From assembly GCF_030463535.1 (NCBI RefSeq), contig NC_132896.1, forward strand, positions 24,037,709 to 24,101,708: a DNA stretch of 64,000 nucleotides, given 5' to 3'. The stretch comes from Salminus brasiliensis (lineage: Eukaryota > Chordata > Actinopteri > Characiformes > Bryconidae). Position 1 is the first letter of the stretch, and every line of letters begins with the position of its first letter. Under the pieces are notes generated by a model. The model saw nothing but the letters and a program-made list of their open reading frames with translations, was not told where the DNA came from and ran no database searches. A program made the position numbers and the translations under genes. Below, piece by piece: positions 1 through 38,337 of the stretch.

Positions 1-764
1 AAACTTACTATTTCAAGCTATACGTGTGAAAAAGGCCATATAAAATTAAAACATGCTTGTGTTTTTGCCAGTGATTAATGCAACTTTTAAGCCAGTTGAT
101 CATTATATACTCAAACTGCAGAAGTCGCATAGGCTGCCTGGAGGGCCCCCTATGGCAAGAATCATTTTATTGTTCCTTCACATGCAGTATTTTATAGTTA
201 CTAGATAACACTCTATTACACAACTGTAAAGAGCTACAGAGCCCATGGTATCCATATAGTCCCATGGATTTTATGATACTGAAGTCAAGTCAAGTATGAA
301 CTACTTTATTTATGGATGTTAATAACATTACCCATTGCTTTTAATGTGGACATAGTATCAGCAGGCCATGCAAGGACGAGACAAAGCGCAGGTGGCTATA
401 TGTCATGTCACTCATATAAGTCATTATTATGGTCTCTCTTCTCATTAAAGTGTGACTGAGTGATCAAAACAGTGGAACACTCACTTATAGGTTGCTTCTG
501 GTGTTCACAGGGGGACTATGTTAGCTAACCTTCTAACTTTGGGGGGATCTGAAATGGCTCCATACTCTATGCATGTAATGCACAATGGATGTCTTGAAGT
601 GATGATTTCCACACCCCAAATAAAGCAGTATATGCAAATCTAGAACCATTCATGTTTCAGCAATAGGGTACACAGTGTCCTACATGCGATACTTGTTTGT
701 AGAAGCCATACATTCCTGAACTGCATACACAGGGATTAGGAGACAAATAGAAATGAGAGGTTAA

Positions 765-1440
765 CTAAGGGTTTTTCACACCTGAAAGTTCGGATGAAAG
801 TTTGTCTTTTTGGTACATTGTAAACAATTGGACTTTGAACATTTAGTTTTGGCTTCACACTGCATTTTTGCAAGTGCACTAAATAATTTGATGCATGCAT
901 GGTACACCTACATCCCAGCATCATCACCTACATGGACTGAATCTGACTGTACTTGATCCTAATTGGTTTGTAGAAGGACATGCATATGACAATGGTGCAT
1001 TGTCAATTCAGCGGGTAGTTGCTGTTCCCAGAAAAAAAGAATAAACATAATAATTTCTTTACCACTTTCTTCCTAATTTTATGGGATTTATACCAGCAGC
1101 ACCAATCACAGTTGCACAGTCATTGTCGTTCAGTAATTATATTACTGATACTGATAAAATGGCAAGCAAGTCCTGGCAACTACTTTTTGCTGCTTTTCCG
1201 GTTCTTTTTCTTCTTTTGTTGTCTGATGTGTGACTATAGCCTGACTCAACTTCCTGTAATTGGTCCAAAACCAATCATCCCAAAAAAAATTTTTTACACT
1301 GCAAATAAACTGGACCATGGTTCAGTTGAGCCAAACTGAGACCACCTCTTTTGGTCGGACCACATGTTGGTCCTTTGGTTCAGACCATGGTTCGGACAGT
1401 ACCTTTCACACCTATTACTTTGGTTCTGAGCAAACATAGA
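765..1440. repeat. possible hAT-type MITE relics
   Basis: The motifs tttttcacacctgaaagttc (775) and acctttcacacctattac (1401), with repeated ggaccatggttcagttgag and ggttcagaccatggttcgg, are typical of fish MITEs with cacacct/ggttcgg motifs. The ends are not clearly paired. Confidence 0.35.
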
Positions 1441-1700
1441 AACGTGTACCTGAATGTGAAATTGCTACATAAGCACTTTTTTGTGGCTGCTCTGAAATGT
1501 GCATTTTAAATGACAATTAAAAAGCTGTCTGCATTGTGGCCATTTTCATTTTTACATAGCTCTGAAACTTTTCAAATGTGCAGTTACTCAGCCAGTAAAT
1601 GCGGTTCTTTCAAGTAAGATGTTCTTGTATGGTCTTCTCTTGAAAGGAGACTAGTGACCACCGTTTTTCAGTTGCAGTCATGAAACATTTTATTACAATC

Positions 1701-1899
1701 AAGTACAGTGTGGAGAGTGTCTGCCAATTCTCAGTGCCCCTCTGCTTTCGCTCCCTAGACGAAGAAAAGCCTTACGTTTTATACCCTAGCACAAGGTAGA
1801 TTTGTTATTGACGTTGGTGGAGACACGTCACCTGTTGTTACAGTTCTCATATGTGGGACATTGATCACCAAGCCCAAGTGTCATCATAAGTGGTGAAAG
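1701..1899 (+). repeat. dispersed repeat A, copy 1
   Basis: About 195 bases from agtacagtgtggag to tcataagtggtgaaa, nearly identical to 2353-2552. It contains gccttacgttttataccct and ttgacgttggtggagacacg. Confidence 0.8.
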
Positions 1900-2251
1900 T
1901 CAGTCCCCACCTTGGCTCAAACATACATAGTACACATGAAGACACATGAAGACACAATATCTCTGTAAGGTACATTGGAAAGTATGAGAACGCATAATCA
2001 GTCTCATAGAGTTCCATGGGCAAAGCACGTTGAATACACAATCTTACTCGCTCTCCTTTCCCGAGCCCATAGGATCCTCTCCATACTATACCCCAACTTC
2101 AGGTCTATGAACAACAGCATATGTGATGAATTTACCTCACAAGCTTATTATATCTTATTTGGGATAAGATATAAAAAAAATACAACCTATAAAAAATGGA
2201 AAACTATAAATATCAGGATTTATGGCCATCTGTTGAGTATTTATGTCAGAC

Positions 2252-2352
2252 TTGATAACGGTATCGGTACTCGATATCGGCAGATACTTAAAAAGCTGAT
2301 ATCGGTATTGGAAAGGAAAAAGTGTTATCTGTGCATTCTACATGTACATCAA
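2252..2352 (+). repeat. repeat B, copy 1 (tatcggtatcgg type)
   Basis: cggtatcggtactcgatatc and ggcagatacttaaaaagctg, followed by ttggaaaggaaaaagtg. It matches 2553-2655 closely. Confidence 0.75.
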
Positions 2353-2552
2353 AAGTACAGTGTGGAGACTGTCTGCCAATTCTCAGTCCCCCTCTGCTTT
2401 CTCTCCCTAGACAAAGAAAAGCCTTACGTTTTATACCCTTTAGCACAAAGTAGATTTGTTATTGACGTTGGTGGAGACACGTCACCTGTTATAACAGTCC
2501 CCATATGTGGGACATCGATCTCCAAGCCCAAGTGTCATCGTAAGGGGTGAAA
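2353..2552 (+). repeat. dispersed repeat A, copy 2, inside repeat B
   Basis: Same sequence as copy 1 with about 5-8 percent differences. It is flanked on both sides by copies of repeat B. The open frame running through it has no known protein similarity and is treated as chance. Confidence 0.8.
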
Positions 2553-2655
2553 ACTGATATCGGTATCGGTACTCGGTGTCGGCAGATACTCAAAAGTCTG
2601 ATATTGGTATTGAAAAGGAAAAACTGGTATCTGTGCATCTGTGCACTCTAAGTCA
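2553..2655 (+). repeat. repeat B, copy 2
   Basis: tatcggtatcggtactcggt and ggcagatactcaaaagtctg followed by ttgaaaaggaaaaactgg. Together with copy 1 it brackets repeat A copy 2. Confidence 0.75.
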
Positions 2656-3140
2656 GAAATTCAAAGCGAGCATTTATCATGAGGTTAGTCTTAAGCAAAT
2701 TTATGATATCGTCATTAATGAGCTTGACTCAAGAAAATAAAGCAACACTAAATTCTGAAGGTAAGGCTGTAACATATTCAAATAAATAAAGAGCTATTGG
2801 GTTCTGGTTTAACATGATTTACAGCACGGAGCTGATAAAATTTTTGGGTGTGTGCGGAAGTCTAACGTTACTTTGAGGATGTAGAGGATATAGATGTGGT
2901 TTAAGTGGAGTAAACAAGCCCTGTTTTGCATAAGGCAAAGCTAGGAATGCTAGGGGATAAGGTAACATAACATCCTGGGTTCAAAGTTCATGAAAGTCCT
3001 TGGTTGGTGTGAAAAATGTTTCTATATGGTATGTGGCCAGTGCTTACATTGCCTATAGTGGTTTCAGTCTGTTCATTTGTTTCACTATAATTTCACTGTA
3101 CTTGTTTCACTTGTTCAACTGTAACAGAACTTTCACCCAC

Positions 3141-3167
3141 AGTGTGTGTGTGTGTGTGTGTGTGTCT
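3141..3167 (+). repeat. GT microsatellite
   Basis: About 13 GT units. Confidence 0.95.
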
Positions 3168-4317
3168 GGCTCAACATTGCAAGTCTGTTTCTTCTGGTCA
3201 CACATGGCCTACCTCAGTGCCATTTCCAAAATAATAGGGCCCGGTTTAAATCAACTGTTGAAACGTTCTTTTTTTATTTTACCGGTTTGAATTTGCTAAG
3301 GCACACAGTGTGAGTAATTGCCTTTCCTTATCTTATCACATTTTCAATTCGAGCCAGACATTCAAAATTCTTTCTCTGTTTTTTTTTTTTTTTTGCCGTG
3401 GGAGGTAATAGGTGAAATATGATCTGGGGGAAACAATAGGCCGCAGGCTTGTAATGAGCTAAATTTTTCCCCTGAGGTGGGGAGGCAAGAGACTAAGGCA
3501 AAAGTTCACTCACACAGAATCCTTTTCACACCGGGCGCACACCATCTATGATCCAGTCAGCATTTACGTCCGCCAGCCACCTTCATTACAGTAACAGCAT
3601 GCACCTACTAAATACAGGGCTAAACCATTTTGCATGTCGTTATCCCACACACACACGTTTGCTTTGCTCTGTGGAGGCGGTCTTAGGTTTTCCGGCTTTA
3701 AGCCGTGCGCAAAAGCATCATGCCGAGAAGAACATTGTACTTATGTAATAGCATAATACCGTATAATTAATTTGGACTATGTTGAAATTCAGTAGTATGT
3801 CACATTCTATTTATGCTGTTCTCTTTCCTATGTGATATTCCTTCTTAATTTTTTCTCAGTATGGACTGGAATGATCTATGCAGCGTTGGTGGGAACGTTA
3901 TACAATAGCCGCAGTCCCGCTGTGTGGAGGTTTGAGACAACTGATGATGGTATCGGGAATCCATCAGCAAAAGCCATGAAGTTGAATGATTTAAATATCA
4001 GGAAATGTCAGGAAAAAAGTAAATCCTATTTGTCTCAAACTCAGTTTTAATAAACGTAATGAATGTGGGCTTAAATGATTTTGAAAGGGATTTTGCGTCC
4101 AAGTAGACAAGACAGTATTTAACCTAGCAATAACTGGCTGCAGTAAAGGTAGCCCATAGGCTAACTTCACACAGTACAAATTCTCCTCCAATATTAGTTT
4201 AAGTTAGCCAACATCTATAACACAAACATATTTATATCCTCTGAGGTCAACAGGCTTCTTCATGGCATTAACATTATCTGCCAAGCCAAAAGGGGAGTAT
4301 AGTAATAGCAAACATGC

Positions 4318-4600
4318 CAAGATAGAGCGGTTAGAGCGCCGGTTAGAGCGCCGGGATATCGATAACAAGGTTGTGGGTTCGGTTCCCGGGCTCGGCAAGC
4401 TGCCACTGTTGGGCGCTGCCACTGCCACCTTGAGCAAGGCCCTTTACCCTCTCTGCTCCCCGGGCGCTGGAGTTGGCTGCCCATCGCTCTGGGTGTGTGT
4501 GTGTACTCACTGCCCCTAACACGTGTGTGTGTTCACTGCCAGATGGGTTAAATGTGGAGGACACACTTTGCTGTACAGTGACAAATACGTGCGCCTTATC
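4318..4600 (+). repeat. tRNA-derived SINE
   Basis: The tRNA-like head (4318-4396) has a box A region and a clear box B (ggttcggttccc, 4376-4387). The body contains ccttgagcaaggcccttta and ctgctccccgggcgctgg, shared by many fish SINEs. The head carries a 12-base tandem duplication (ggttagagcgcc twice, 4329-4352). It is not a functional tRNA. Confidence 0.85.
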
Positions 4601-5243
4601 TTATATTTCCTTGCAATAGTGCCTCAGAGATAACTCTCATAATGATTCAATTGGCAATAGCTAGGAGGCAGAATTGGACAACACAAATGTAACTGTGAGG
4701 TTTTTATTGTGAATTGTTAAACATTTTGACAAGATTGATGCTTGTGTTCATGCATGTAAAGGATTTTTCATACACACTCTAAGCTATTTTAGGTCAACCA
4801 CTTTTGATTATATGTTAAACCATTTTTTTAAGTTTATATATAGAACCTAGTGTATAACCTAAAATTTCCCTTGTATAAGAAGAACCATTTCAGTTCAATC
4901 TTAGTAGAGTTATGACATATTAAATTGTTAAATGTTAAATTTTGGGAGATTAAGAGGCCCCAACTTTCTTCTTCAGCCCTATATAAACCTTCCATTCTTA
5001 CCCCACCTCTGTGACTTCCTACCCACCACCCCCCCATCTCTTCCCTTCCTCTCTATTGCTCACCTCAGCTACTGGAGGGGGGGTGTGGTTCTCATCTTTA
5101 CACACTCACCTCGAAGCCAGACTAACCTCTAACCCAAAAAGCCTTCTTAATTTGCCTCCCCCTTTCAGCTCAATCGCTGTGGTCCATACTAGCAAAATAA
5201 GCATTAACATGGCTTCTTGTTTATCATGTACATATCTCATATA

Positions 5244-6400
5244 CAGTTGAAACCAGACATTTACATACACCAAAAAGACACACATGCATTTTTTTCTCAC
5301 ATGAAATGTCTGACATGAAATCTGAATAAACGTTCCCCATTTTAGGTCAATTAGGGTTACCAAAGTTATTTCTATTTGCTAAATGCCAGAATAATGAGAG
5401 ATGGGATGTTTAATGGTAATTTTTATTACTTTCTTCAAAGTCAAACGTTCATACATTTTATTAGTAAAAGTTATTAGTTATTAGCTATTAGTTACCATTG
5501 CCCTTAAACTGTATGACTTGGGTCAATTGTTTTGGATATCCTTCCATAAGCTTCTCACAATAGTTGACAGGAATTTTGGCCCATTTCTCTTGACAGAACT
5601 GGTGTAACTGAGCTGTGTTTGTAGGCCACCTTGCTTGCACAGGCCTTTTCAGCTCAGAGATCAGGTCTTTGTGATGGCCACTCCAAAACATTGACTTTGT
5701 TATCCTTAAGCCACTTTGTAAACAGTTTGGCAGTATGCTTTGACCCATTTGCACCCAAGCTTTAACTTCCTGGCTAATGTCTTGAGATGTCTTGAGCTTC
5801 AGTATTTCCACAATGTTCCTTCCTCATGATGCCATCTATTTTGTGAAGTTCACCAGTCCCTCCTGTAGCAAAACAACCCCACAACATGATGCTGCCACCC
5901 CTGTGTTTCACAGTTGGGATAGCATGCTCAGGCTCGCAAGCTTCCCCCTTTCTCCTCCAAACGTAATGATGGTCATTATGGCCAAACAGTTAAATTTTAC
6001 TTTCGTCAGACCACAAAACATGTCTCCAAAAATGAAGGTCTTTTGCTTTTGTTCTTGGGTTGATTTGGGCACATTTCGGTCCAAAGCATGTTCATCTCTG
6101 GGACACAGAACCTGTCTCCTTCCTGAGCAGTATGATGACTGGACATTGGCATCTTGTTTGTACTTGCGTATAATTGTTTGTACAGATTAACAAGGCACCT
6201 TCAGGCATCTGGAAATTGCACCCAAGGATGAGCCAGACTTGTGCAAGTCCACAATTCTCTTCCTGATATCTTGGCTGATTTCTTTCAACTTTCCCATGAT
6301 GTTACACAAAGAAGCAGTGTGTTTCAGGTGTGTCTTTAATTAACCTCTAATTGACCTAAAATGGGAAAAGTTTATTCTAAATTCATGTCAGACCCTTTTT
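5244..6400 (-). mobile_element. degenerate Tc1-like transposon
   Basis: The left end starts cagttgaaaccag next to TA, followed by the stretch gacatttacatacacc. An internal block at ~5305-5358 (gacatgaaatctgaataaac to taggtcaattag) recurs inverted at ~6340-6400, so both terminal repeats are partly present. The right terminus is truncated. The element lies upstream of the first visible tenm1 exon. Confidence 0.8.
5488..6297 (-). pseudogene. decayed Tc1-like transposase
   Basis: It starts with the typical MGKLKEISQDI (ATG at 6297) and ends with a recognisable Tc1 C-terminus, CQEKWAKIPVNYCEKLMEG (open frame 5488-5811). About 810 bases remain of the usual ~1020. The frame changes several times and the DNDPKH catalytic block is lost, so it cannot encode an active enzyme. 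Confidence 0.8.
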
Positions 6401-6499
6401 AAGGGTTTAGATAAAAGATATGTGTGAGATTTTTCTGAGGAGATAATATATAGAATAAATCACTTGTATAAGAAAAGAGAAAGTAAAACAAAATTTAGT

Positions 6500-7560
6500 T
6501 TAACTGGAGTCTGGAAATAATTCAAAGAGATATAGAAAAGAACACCATGAAAAACCTGGAAGACCACCAACCCCCATCAGATAAACAGTGCTCTGAAAAA
6601 ACATGGTTCATGACGCAATTGTTTCAATTGGTTACACATCAGGAAAATATGTTGCATCACCCCAATTGCTATCTGTAAGTTGACTTTTGGCAAGAATTGA
6701 TGTAACACATTTTATTCATGTGTAACCTTGACATATTTTAATCATGTAAATTTTCCCACTGGGCTTAAAGCTTTTGTCTTTGAGAGATCATATTTTACTT
6801 GGATGGTCAGAAGCTTCTAATACTCTCTGCATATTTATTTAAACAAAATTGGAAAAAAAACACCCAATGAGAATGAAAGCTGTAACAGAGGTAAAGCATT
6901 TAATATTAAAAGTAAATACAGTACATTTAATATGGTACTCTATTTACTAGTTAAAGCTTCTGATTAATTGTCTAAGTAAATGCTTTCTGCTGTTTTTATG
7001 TTACATTTAAATCGAACCTCATTTTGATTGGATATTATGTTATGTTCTATTAAATTATCTATCACATTTTGAGTTTACTGCCTTGAGATGCTATAGATGC
7101 AGCCACCTTTGTTGTTATTTGTTTGTGGGCCTTCCGCCCTTACACTGCCTTTTAAAAACATTTTGTTTCTTTGTTTTAAGAACCTCTTGAATAGCTTTCA
7201 TAGTACATTCATAGAGTCTCCACCCATCTGTACTGTAAAGCACCATGCTATCAGAAAGTAAAGCTCTGTACACCTCAGAATTCATTCTGATACTTATAGC
7301 AGCGGTCAAATCATCAATACATGTTTGAGACACAGTTTCATTGGCAGCCATACCTCCTCAAGCCATAATACTGCCTCCACCATGTGTAAAAGGTGATGTG
7401 GAATGCATCATGGCACAAACCCCTTCTTTCTTTTTCACACTAATGTAATTTTGCCGCTCCTGGTCTTGAAAATTACTCATCATATGAGGCATGTATTTCA
7501 CAAGAAGGTTGCATTTTTCTTGGGCTCAGAATGCATTTCTTTCTATCAGTGCTATAATTT
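6500..7560. mobile_element. scrambled Tc1-like relics
   Basis: A fragment at ~6538-6600 resembles the Tc1 N-terminal segment for GKPGRPP (plus strand). Another at 7115-7400 on the minus strand reads KAIQEVLKTKKQNVFKRQ and MNSEVYRALLSD, as in Tc1 catalytic domains, preceded by a remnant of the GGGSIMAWGG block. No complete ends are seen. Confidence 0.5.
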
Positions 7561-10500
7561 AATGATGAAGTTATGTGTTAAAATCACAGCTGCCTTTTGA
7601 TCAGTGCTGCACATGAGCATTGAAATGCCTCATCATCTTCTCAATCACAAATATTGCTGCGGATGGTAATTTTGCTCATTGTTGAGGTGTTGCTTCCTGC
7701 CACATTGTTGCATAGAAAACGTTCCCTCAAACTGTGAAGAACTAGCTGCCGTGCACATTCGGAGAAAAGGGAAAACCACATCCTGATGTCATGAACACAC
7801 TGCTACTTGCATACACACACTGACACAAACAGTTTACTCAGGTTTCTCTTCATAAATGACCTCTTTTATGACGTCCTTTTTGGGTAGCCTAGAAGAGGAA
7901 GACAATTGCTGCACAACCCAAATACATACAACATGCATGTGTTTTAGCAGCTACTGCGAATTACTGTTTGTCTAATAATCAGCTCAGTGAAAATTGAGGG
8001 AATATGGTTTACTTCAAAAAGAAATCAGTAATTGAGACCGTTTAAAGCCCCCTTTCCTCATGCTTCTGAGGTGTAAAATTGTCAAATGGCAAGAGGCGAC
8101 GACAATAGCTGTCACTGCTGGTTAGAAGAGGAAAGAGGGAGCTTGTAGCTGCGTTTTGTCTCAGAGGCAACGCTCTGGTTGTAAAAAAGCTCTCCACTCC
8201 CTCTGCTAATTGGATTTAGATTAGCCCAGGCCCTTTGAGACCATCACATTAAAGTCAAATCTGTGACACAAGCCGTTCTCCATGCAGATTGCAGCCCATT
8301 TTTAAACAGAAACATGAAAACAAATTATGCCAGCTGATATTTATTAATTTATTTATTTATCTCTTTATTTATTTATTTAATTATTCACGCACACTTAAAA
8401 TGGGAACGGGTTAGAAGCACAGAGCCAAAACTGGTTAGCTGTATATGTAGTTATTTTAGGTAATGTGACATCAGGTTTGTTGCACAGTGTGAAAATGCTG
8501 GAAACTGGTGTTAAAACTGTGTGAAAAAAAATAAGTCATCAACACAGACTAGGATCATTTTCTTTAGTAATTCCAAGTTGAAAATTTGTTGAGAAGTTGT
8601 CAATAACAGTTTTCAGTCCCTCGTCCAAATCTGTTGCAGTTATTAATGTTGAAGAATGCTCCCAGTGGGAGTAGGCTCAAATCAGGCATTTATTAAAAAA
8701 ATGAGAAAAAAAACACATGGTGTGACAGATGACTGGAACGGTTACCCGAGGCATTTCCGAGCTGTTTTTTTTATTGAAAATCTGTCAGGAAAAAATACAG
8801 CTAATGTGTTGTGCTGCTGTAATGGGAATTAATTGCAAACATAAATAATCACTTTTATATATTTTTCAGAAAGTCAGAAACTAAGTTTGACTAAATATCT
8901 ATAAGTATCTGTTGATTGAATGTTCCTGATACTGCACACCATGACCTAAAAATACCCAAACAATTAGAACCTGAAATGCCAATTTTTATTATAAAATGTA
9001 TTTAGAGCCCAAAAAGCCACTGCCTAAAGTCTACACTGGCTACAAAGTTTGGGAACACTTATCTTCTTTTGCGACTCTTTTGGTCTGAGTAATGTTTATT
9101 TTTTACTTTTACATTAAAAAGAAAGAAAGAAATGAGAAAAAAATACCAGTTAAAATGTGTAATAGCAGTAAATAACAACTCACTCATCTAGTAGTTTGTT
9201 AATGAATTTTTCATGAAAAGTTTGTTAATTGTAAATAAATAAAATGAAGTCATAGAATACTGTGAAATATTGACATTATTGACTTGGCTGTAGTCATAGG
9301 CACAAGACCACAGGCAAAATAGAGGTTTGACTGTTAAGCACTAGCTAATACTAACAGTTGATTATATTTGATGTGATTTTCTAGAAAGTTATTGGCATTA
9401 CTTGCTCCAAAAGATTAATGCTGTTAGTTAGTTGTATATCTGACCCGCCGTGGTTGGCTTATTGCCATGATAACTACGCAGGTTCTGCAGGTCTTGTTAG
9501 TATTGACATTTCTGAGCGAGCTAATGTAGAACAGTCCTTAGAATACAATAATCTGTTGCCTAGGTGTATTCAGATTTGCAGAGCGTATACCACTGGTTTA
9601 TACTCTGCTTTGTTCACCTAAATAATTAAGAAGATATCTAGATATATAAGGTAAGATAGGGTTAATACACAAAGAATGATATGAAAGAAAGTATGAAAAC
9701 ATGACAATTAGAGTTTAAAAATATTAAAAAGGCAATGCAATGAGAAGACAAATACCAGTTGCAAGCAATGTTAACAACATAAGCCTATCAAGGCTTCAGA
9801 AGACAAGAGATGCATGCCCTTGCAGATCAAGTCAAAAACCTGTGGAGACTATACTCACGCTGAGTGATTCTGGTTACAGGTGTAGATACTTGCTGAAGAG
9901 TCTTGGCCAGGTAGTGACAGCGAAGCAGGGGGGTTAGTGGGGTTTGGGGGGTTAGAAGTGGGGTTGCTGGTAGCAGCCTTTGCCTCACTCTGCCATATAA
10001 TCTATCAGTGTCGGGCGGATGATGAAGGGGCCAGGAGGCAGCGGCGCCGGGTTCACCTTTGCCACGCAGAAGCAATGTGCTGACCCTGTTGTGTCGCCTC
10101 CTGACAGCCAGCGGAATTCATTAGCCGTGCAAAGAGAGGACAGTCCTACTGCAGGGAAAGTCAAAAGGCTCAGGCTCGGCCTGTGCCGCACGTGGAGGGC
10201 AGGTGGGGGGCTAGAGATGCCCCCACATAAAACAGCATGACAAATGTGGTGCCACTGCAGCCAGCAGGGGTGCCCGCCTGCAGATTGCATCACCTCGTGC
10301 TGTATCTGAAGCTAAGGTGCAAGCTGTGGGCTGTTTTTGTTGCCTGTTTGTTCTCCATTGCTCTATATTTTGTCTCTCTTCTGAGAGCATTCTGAACCTG
10401 TGCTGTTAGAAGAAAAAGGAGGTCCCACATAGGGTGTTGACTCATTGACTCAACATAATTGTTGTCGTTCAGTGATAAATAAAAGCTACACAGTTTTCTC

Positions 10501-10734
10501 CTTTCCCCAGATGTACTTGAACAGTCAGGATATATTTGGTGGTCTGAAGTTGTCCATGTTGCTTCTTAAGTTTAGCACTGGGGATACTAGGTTTGCTAGT
10601 AATGGAGGATTACAGGACAAAGATGCTGGCCTGTGATGATTTGTGGCCTATATATGTTCATGAAATAAGATATTCATTTGAGGGTCTTTGCGCTGTTAGT
10701 ACCACTATACTGGAACATTTACTACTCATAAACA

Positions 10735-10921
10735 GGTTTTCAACCCTGGCCCTGGAGCACCCCACTGTCCTGCATATTTTAGTGTTTTCTTTCTTATACC
10801 ACTTCAGCTGAGGAAGAGCTTGGTAATTAGCCATTTAGTTGGATGAGGTGTGTTAAGAGCAGAGAAAACACTGAAAAATGCAGGTCAGGGAAAACTCCAG
10901 GACCAGGACAAGGAACCACTG
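10735..10921. repeat. palindromic MITE
   Basis: The left half ggttttcaaccctggccctg...tagtgttttct is inverted in the right half agaaaacactg...aggaccaggacaaggaac. A single-stranded copy would fold into one long hairpin. I recognise it as a common fish hairpin repeat. Confidence 0.8.
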
Positions 10922-11201
10922 CACAGACTAATTATACAATGTTAATTTTTATTTCCATACTTAAAAAATAACAGATGTATATACATATATACATATATAT
11001 AAACATATATACACAGAAGTCCAGTGCCTTCAAACCCACACTTCAGAAACTGAAACTAGATTGGAATGTGTTTTGGTGTTTGAAGAAAAAGTGTGTTGAA
11101 ACCTTAACCTAAAGGGTTCTATAATAAATAAAGAAATTGTCTGTAGTACTGTTGTCTTTATCTAAATATACCCGTATCATACCGGTATCTCTTAAATGGT
11201 T

Positions 11202-11561
11202 CATTATAGATGCCTTGATGCTCACCTGACATTCAACTAATATTTAACCATCCATTAAAGGCAATTAAACTCTTCGAATGTAATGCAATTGAATGTAAAT
11301 GACTGTATATTAAAAGTAACCCCTGACCTAACCCTAATCTTAACCTTATCCTTATCCTTAAATTAACCCTAAATCCCAACCCCAACCCTAACCGTAATCT
11401 AAACCTTAAATCTAACCCTAAACTTTAGGTCAAGGTAAGGGTTAGGGTTATGTGTAGGTTTACATTCAGTAGACAATCATTTACATTAAATTTAGAGTTC
11501 AGTTGCATTTAATAGGTTTTTAGTTGAACGTCAGGTGAGCATCTATGAGGCATCTACAATA
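11202..11561. repeat. fold-back element with TTAGGG/CCCTAA-like core
   Basis: Terminal inverted repeats of about 110 bases (left tagatgccttgatgctcacc, right aggtgagcatctatgaggca) flank a core of degenerate ccctaa repeats (11320-11420) that switches to ttaggg near 11450. The telomere-like repeats are therefore inside a mobile element, not a chromosome end. Confidence 0.75.
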
Positions 11562-12735
11562 AACTAAGTAAAGTGTTATCCAGCCTGTACACACCTGTCC
11601 ATGCGTTTAATACCAAGATCAATATGCATTTATAAGAAGATTTGTTTTCTTTTTCATTTACTGTCTGCACTCAAAGTATCAATCATTTAAGCTGACATTT
11701 TGAAAATACCTGCCAACTTCATCTATTTCTTCCCTGATTTCAGTTTAAAGTGGTGTAAAGTCTGCAAACTTGGCAACGCTGTGCCGTGCTAGCAAGTCAA
11801 CTCTCCAAGCCAACTTGGAGAGAAAAAGACTGGATAGTTTGAAATAAGGTTGGAATGTAACAGCTACATAAATTGGGTTTAGAATAAAAGTTTTATTTTA
11901 CACAGATAACGCTTAGACTCTGTTACAGTTAAGTCTGTTACGACAGCAATTCTTGTGGTTTCTGACACTCTTCAGCTGATGACATTGTTTTTAACTGTGC
12001 ATTGTACTTGTAATGGACAATCACTTGGATATAAGCTACCATTACTTCTCAGTTAATGATTTGGCACAAGGCGTTTGGCTTTTTTTTTTACTCTCACTTT
12101 AAGGTGTAACAGTGGATCTGCTGCTCCGTGGCATCTCATCCTGCAGTCCTGCATGAGATTTCCATCCTCCTGCATATGCACAACTGATTCATTTTCCTCC
12201 TGAGTGATCAGAGGGCCAGGGAGCGGCACTCCAGTCATAAAAGGCTGAACGGCGTGCATTGTGGGGAAAGGTGCCGGTTCATCATGAAAGTGAGTCACCG
12301 TGGCTGAGTGAAGGGCCCATTTAGGTCTATGGAAATGCGAGCTGAAGGTTGCCTATCGCCCATCCAGGATGATTCATCACACGCCCTAACCTTTACACCA
12401 CGTGCACTCTGGCTTTCCCGTGCCGCCCGCTCTCCGCTCAGCACCATCCAGTTAGCGGGAGGAAAAAGGCCCATCCTGCCGCAATGCGCCAACGCCGGCC
12501 CCCGCTTTTTATGCAGTCCTAAGCACTCTTGTTTTCAAAGCCTTACTCCTAGAATCTAATCTCACAAATGACTTATTTTCTTTCCTTTGCATTGTTATAA
12601 TCCTTTTAGTGTTCTATGGAAAGGAAATATAATTACATTGCCACGGTGCAATGAGTTTGTTGAAAGTGACATTTGTTGAGCAGAGTGTCTGACAGAATGG
12701 GGATAAGCCTCTCTCCTCTGTCTCTAAATCATACA

Positions 12736-12737
<2 letters not shown>

Positions 12738-12772
<35 letters not shown>
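12738..12772 (+). repeat. AC microsatellite
   Basis: About 17 AC units ending 27 bases before the tenm1 exon at 12799. Confidence 0.97.
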
Positions 12773-12774
<2 letters not shown>

Positions 12775-12798
12775 ATAAAAACTTTGCTCCCTGTGCAG

Positions 12799-38337
<25,539 letters not shown>

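Larger units (their letters stand above)
1..12798. other. intron of tenm1 (5' side), no exon recognised
   Basis: Besides the listed repeats (A/B repeats, SINE, Tc1 relics, MITEs) this stretch is AT-rich and without recognisable coding. Two GC-richer non-repetitive islands stand out, 10010-10320 and 12290-12520. No upstream tenm1 exon was found in any frame. Confidence 0.6.

Noticed and set aside
1975..2550. 191-codon open frame on the plus strand
   Set aside because: It runs through repeats A and B, shows no known domain and has repeat-driven composition.
4318..4396. tRNA gene
   Set aside because: Box A and B are present, but the cloverleaf is broken and it continues into a SINE body.
11320..11460. 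True interstitial telomere or chromosome end
   Set aside because: The repeats are degenerate, short and enclosed by inverted repeats.
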